Assembly: GCA_017647245.1 (NCBI GenBank)
Contig: JAGCKY010000117.1
Coordinates: 1-24,677 of the forward strand
Direction: 5' to 3'
DNA from: Elusimicrobiaceae bacterium
Lineage (GTDB): Bacteria > Elusimicrobiota > Elusimicrobia > Elusimicrobiales > Elusimicrobiaceae
DNA length: 24,677 nucleotides
Below are positions 23,506 through 24,677 of this stretch, piece after piece. The notes below the pieces were generated by a model. It ran no database searches, was not told where the DNA came from, and saw only the letters and a list, made by a program, of their open reading frames with translations. Position 1 is the first letter of the stretch; each line of letters starts with the position of its first letter. A program made the position numbers and the translations under genes.

Positions 23506-24677
23506 TGTATTATGTGTGGCGTCGGAGTCGGTAGGTGCAACGAACGAATTAAATGCCTGCATAGAACAGGGCAAAAGTGAATTTGCCGCACAAAATTATG
23601 CGCAGGCCAAACATACTTTTACCCGTTGTCTGACGTTAGACGAGCAGAATGAAGAAGTGCTTTTAAGTTTGGGCGGCGTGTGTCTGACACAAGAAGAACT
23701 GCCCCAAGCGCGCGAGTATTTTTTGGCGGCGCTCAAACAAATGAAACGCACCTCGCCGTATCTGTCATATACCTATTCTATGTTGGGCGATATCGCGCTC
23801 AAGCAAAAGCAAAACAAAACCGCGCTGGAGTATTACAACCGTTCGCTTTCTTTTAATCAGGCCTATACCAATTCGCTGGTGGGCAAAGGAATCATTACCG
23901 AGGAGTTGGGCGATAAAAAAGCCGCGGCCGAGGTGTATAAAACCGCGCTGGCGGTAGAACCTTTAAACGTGGTCGCGCGTGAGCGGCTTACCGCGTTAGA
24001 GCCGGTGTATTTCAGCAACGAGGAAATGTTAGAAGCACTCAAACAACGCTACGCTGTTAAACCCGACCAAGAAAATTTAACCGAAGAAGACCGCACCTTA
24101 TTTTTACAAATACACAGCGCCGAACAGCAGGGTGCGCTGGATTATTTAAAAGAAAAATATAAAAAAGTGCCTGCTGATTATACGACTACTTTGTTTGAAG
24201 GGAGTAGCATTTCGCGCGAAGTACTTACCTTAGCCGGATACGAAGCCGCCCGCAAAGGACAAGCGCAAGACGCGATTGTTTTGTTCGAAAAGTCTGGCAT
24301 TTCGGTTAAAGATATTTTTGAACTGCGTGACTTAAAAGGGCAGAAAATTTTCTTGCCCGACAGCACCTTAACCGATAGCGGTGTGGAGATTTACAAAGAG
24401 GCGTTAAAAGGCAAACGTATGTTTTTGTTGCCGTCGGAAGATGTACCGCTGACACAAGCCGAGCGTCAAAAATTAGCCGCGCGGATCAACGGGTTAAATC
24501 AGCGCGGATATATGGAAATTTCACGCAAAGAATTGGAAATGCTTAAAAGCGAAACGAACTGTAAAGAAGAAGTGTTGCGCCAATCTTTGGGATTGTATGT
24601 TTTGCAGATTTCCAAACATCGCCGTCGGTATTTTGTGCTCAGTAATGCCACCGATGCACACAAAGGATTGGCGTGGT
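23474..24677 (+). CDS. Exported TPR-repeat protein, 3' end beyond the window
   Basis: The frame from ATG 23474 stays open to the window end (401 codons plus one base). The first residues, MRYVKILVLISVLCVASESVGA, form a likely Sec signal peptide. Residues about 28-180 form roughly four tetratricopeptide repeats (for example FAAQNYAQAKHTFTRCLTLD, LPQAREYFLAALKQ, NKTALEYYNRSLSFN and DKKAAAEVYKTALAVEP), giving a protein-binding scaffold in the periplasm. The following 220 residues are not recognised; they contain charged segments and a repeated (L)LP(D/S) pattern. It begins inside the last 32 nt of the squalene/phytoene-synthase gene with no clear Shine-Dalgarno, so it is likely coupled to that operon. 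Confidence 0.8.
   Translation, partial: MRYVKILVLISVLCVASESVGATNELNACIEQGKSEFAAQNYAQAKHTFTRCLTLDEQNEEVLLSLGGVCLTQEELPQAREYFLAALKQMKRTSPYLSYTYSMLGDIALKQKQNKTALEYYNRSLSFNQAYTNSLVGKGIITEELGDKKAAAEVYKTALAVEPLNVVARERLTALEPVYFSNEEMLEALKQRYAVKPDQENLTEEDRTLFLQIHSAEQQGALDYLKEKYKKVPADYTTTLFEGSSISREVLTLAGYEAARKGQAQDAIVLFEKSGISVKDIFELRDLKGQKIFLPDSTLTDSGVEIYKEALKGKRMFLLPSEDVPLTQAERQKLAARINGLNQRGYMEISRKELEMLKSETNCKEEVLRQSLGLYVLQISKHRRRYFVLSNATDAHKGLAW

Overview
The window reads as chromosomal DNA of a Gram-negative-type bacterium, most likely a gut Elusimicrobiota (Elusimicrobium/Avelusimicrobium-like). The main clue is the pilin-like protein at 12709-13206, whose N-terminus and following YQKAVGRSKF / YQAEEEYRYANG pattern resemble the pilins abundant in that phylum. 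A beta-barrel-like outer-membrane protein, AmpG-type muropeptide recycling and exported periplasmic proteins fit a two-membrane cell. The phylum call is inference from protein character, not from a search. I see no insertion sequence, prophage, CRISPR array or toxin-antitoxin pair. Genes are dense, with many 1-12 nt gaps or ATGA-type overlaps.

Layout. (1) 1-6883, + strand: a deoxyhypusine-synthase-like gene cut by the window edge and broken by an in-frame TAA; an outer-membrane-barrel candidate; a DoxX-like membrane protein; dnaX-recR; comEC; guanine deaminase. (2) 6887-12583, - strand: a tight five-gene operon, AI-2E-family membrane protein > ampG > murQ > anmK > nagZ, which imports anhydromuropeptides and salvages their MurNAc. 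(3) 12600-13400: divergent promoter region, pilin gene, a strong bidirectional terminator, and tRNA-Val(CAC) on the - strand. (4) 13526-18098: MarC-family protein, uvrB and a biotin ligase on +, an orphan single-domain response regulator on -, and a short tilS on +. (5) 18220-19671, - strand: pyruvoyl arginine decarboxylase > agmatinase, making putrescine from arginine. (6) 19755-24677, + strand: a possible tiny leader peptide, an exported M3 zinc oligopeptidase, type II pantothenate kinase, a squalene/phytoene-synthase-family enzyme and an exported TPR protein running off the end.

Two themes stand out. First, three polyamine genes (deoxyhypusine-synthase-like, arginine decarboxylase, agmatinase) lie in one window, but the first carries a nonsense codon. 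Second, uvrB, the biotin ligase gene, tilS and a candidate 14-codon leader ORF each have a -10-like box ending 6-7 nt before the ATG with no Shine-Dalgarno. This suggests leaderless transcripts, whereas neighbours such as the pilin gene and guaD have strong Shine-Dalgarno sequences. A possible A6G slippage site in dnaX, a ComEC without the metal-binding motif of its C-terminal domain, and a T12 tract inside the pilin promoter are the other points worth checking.
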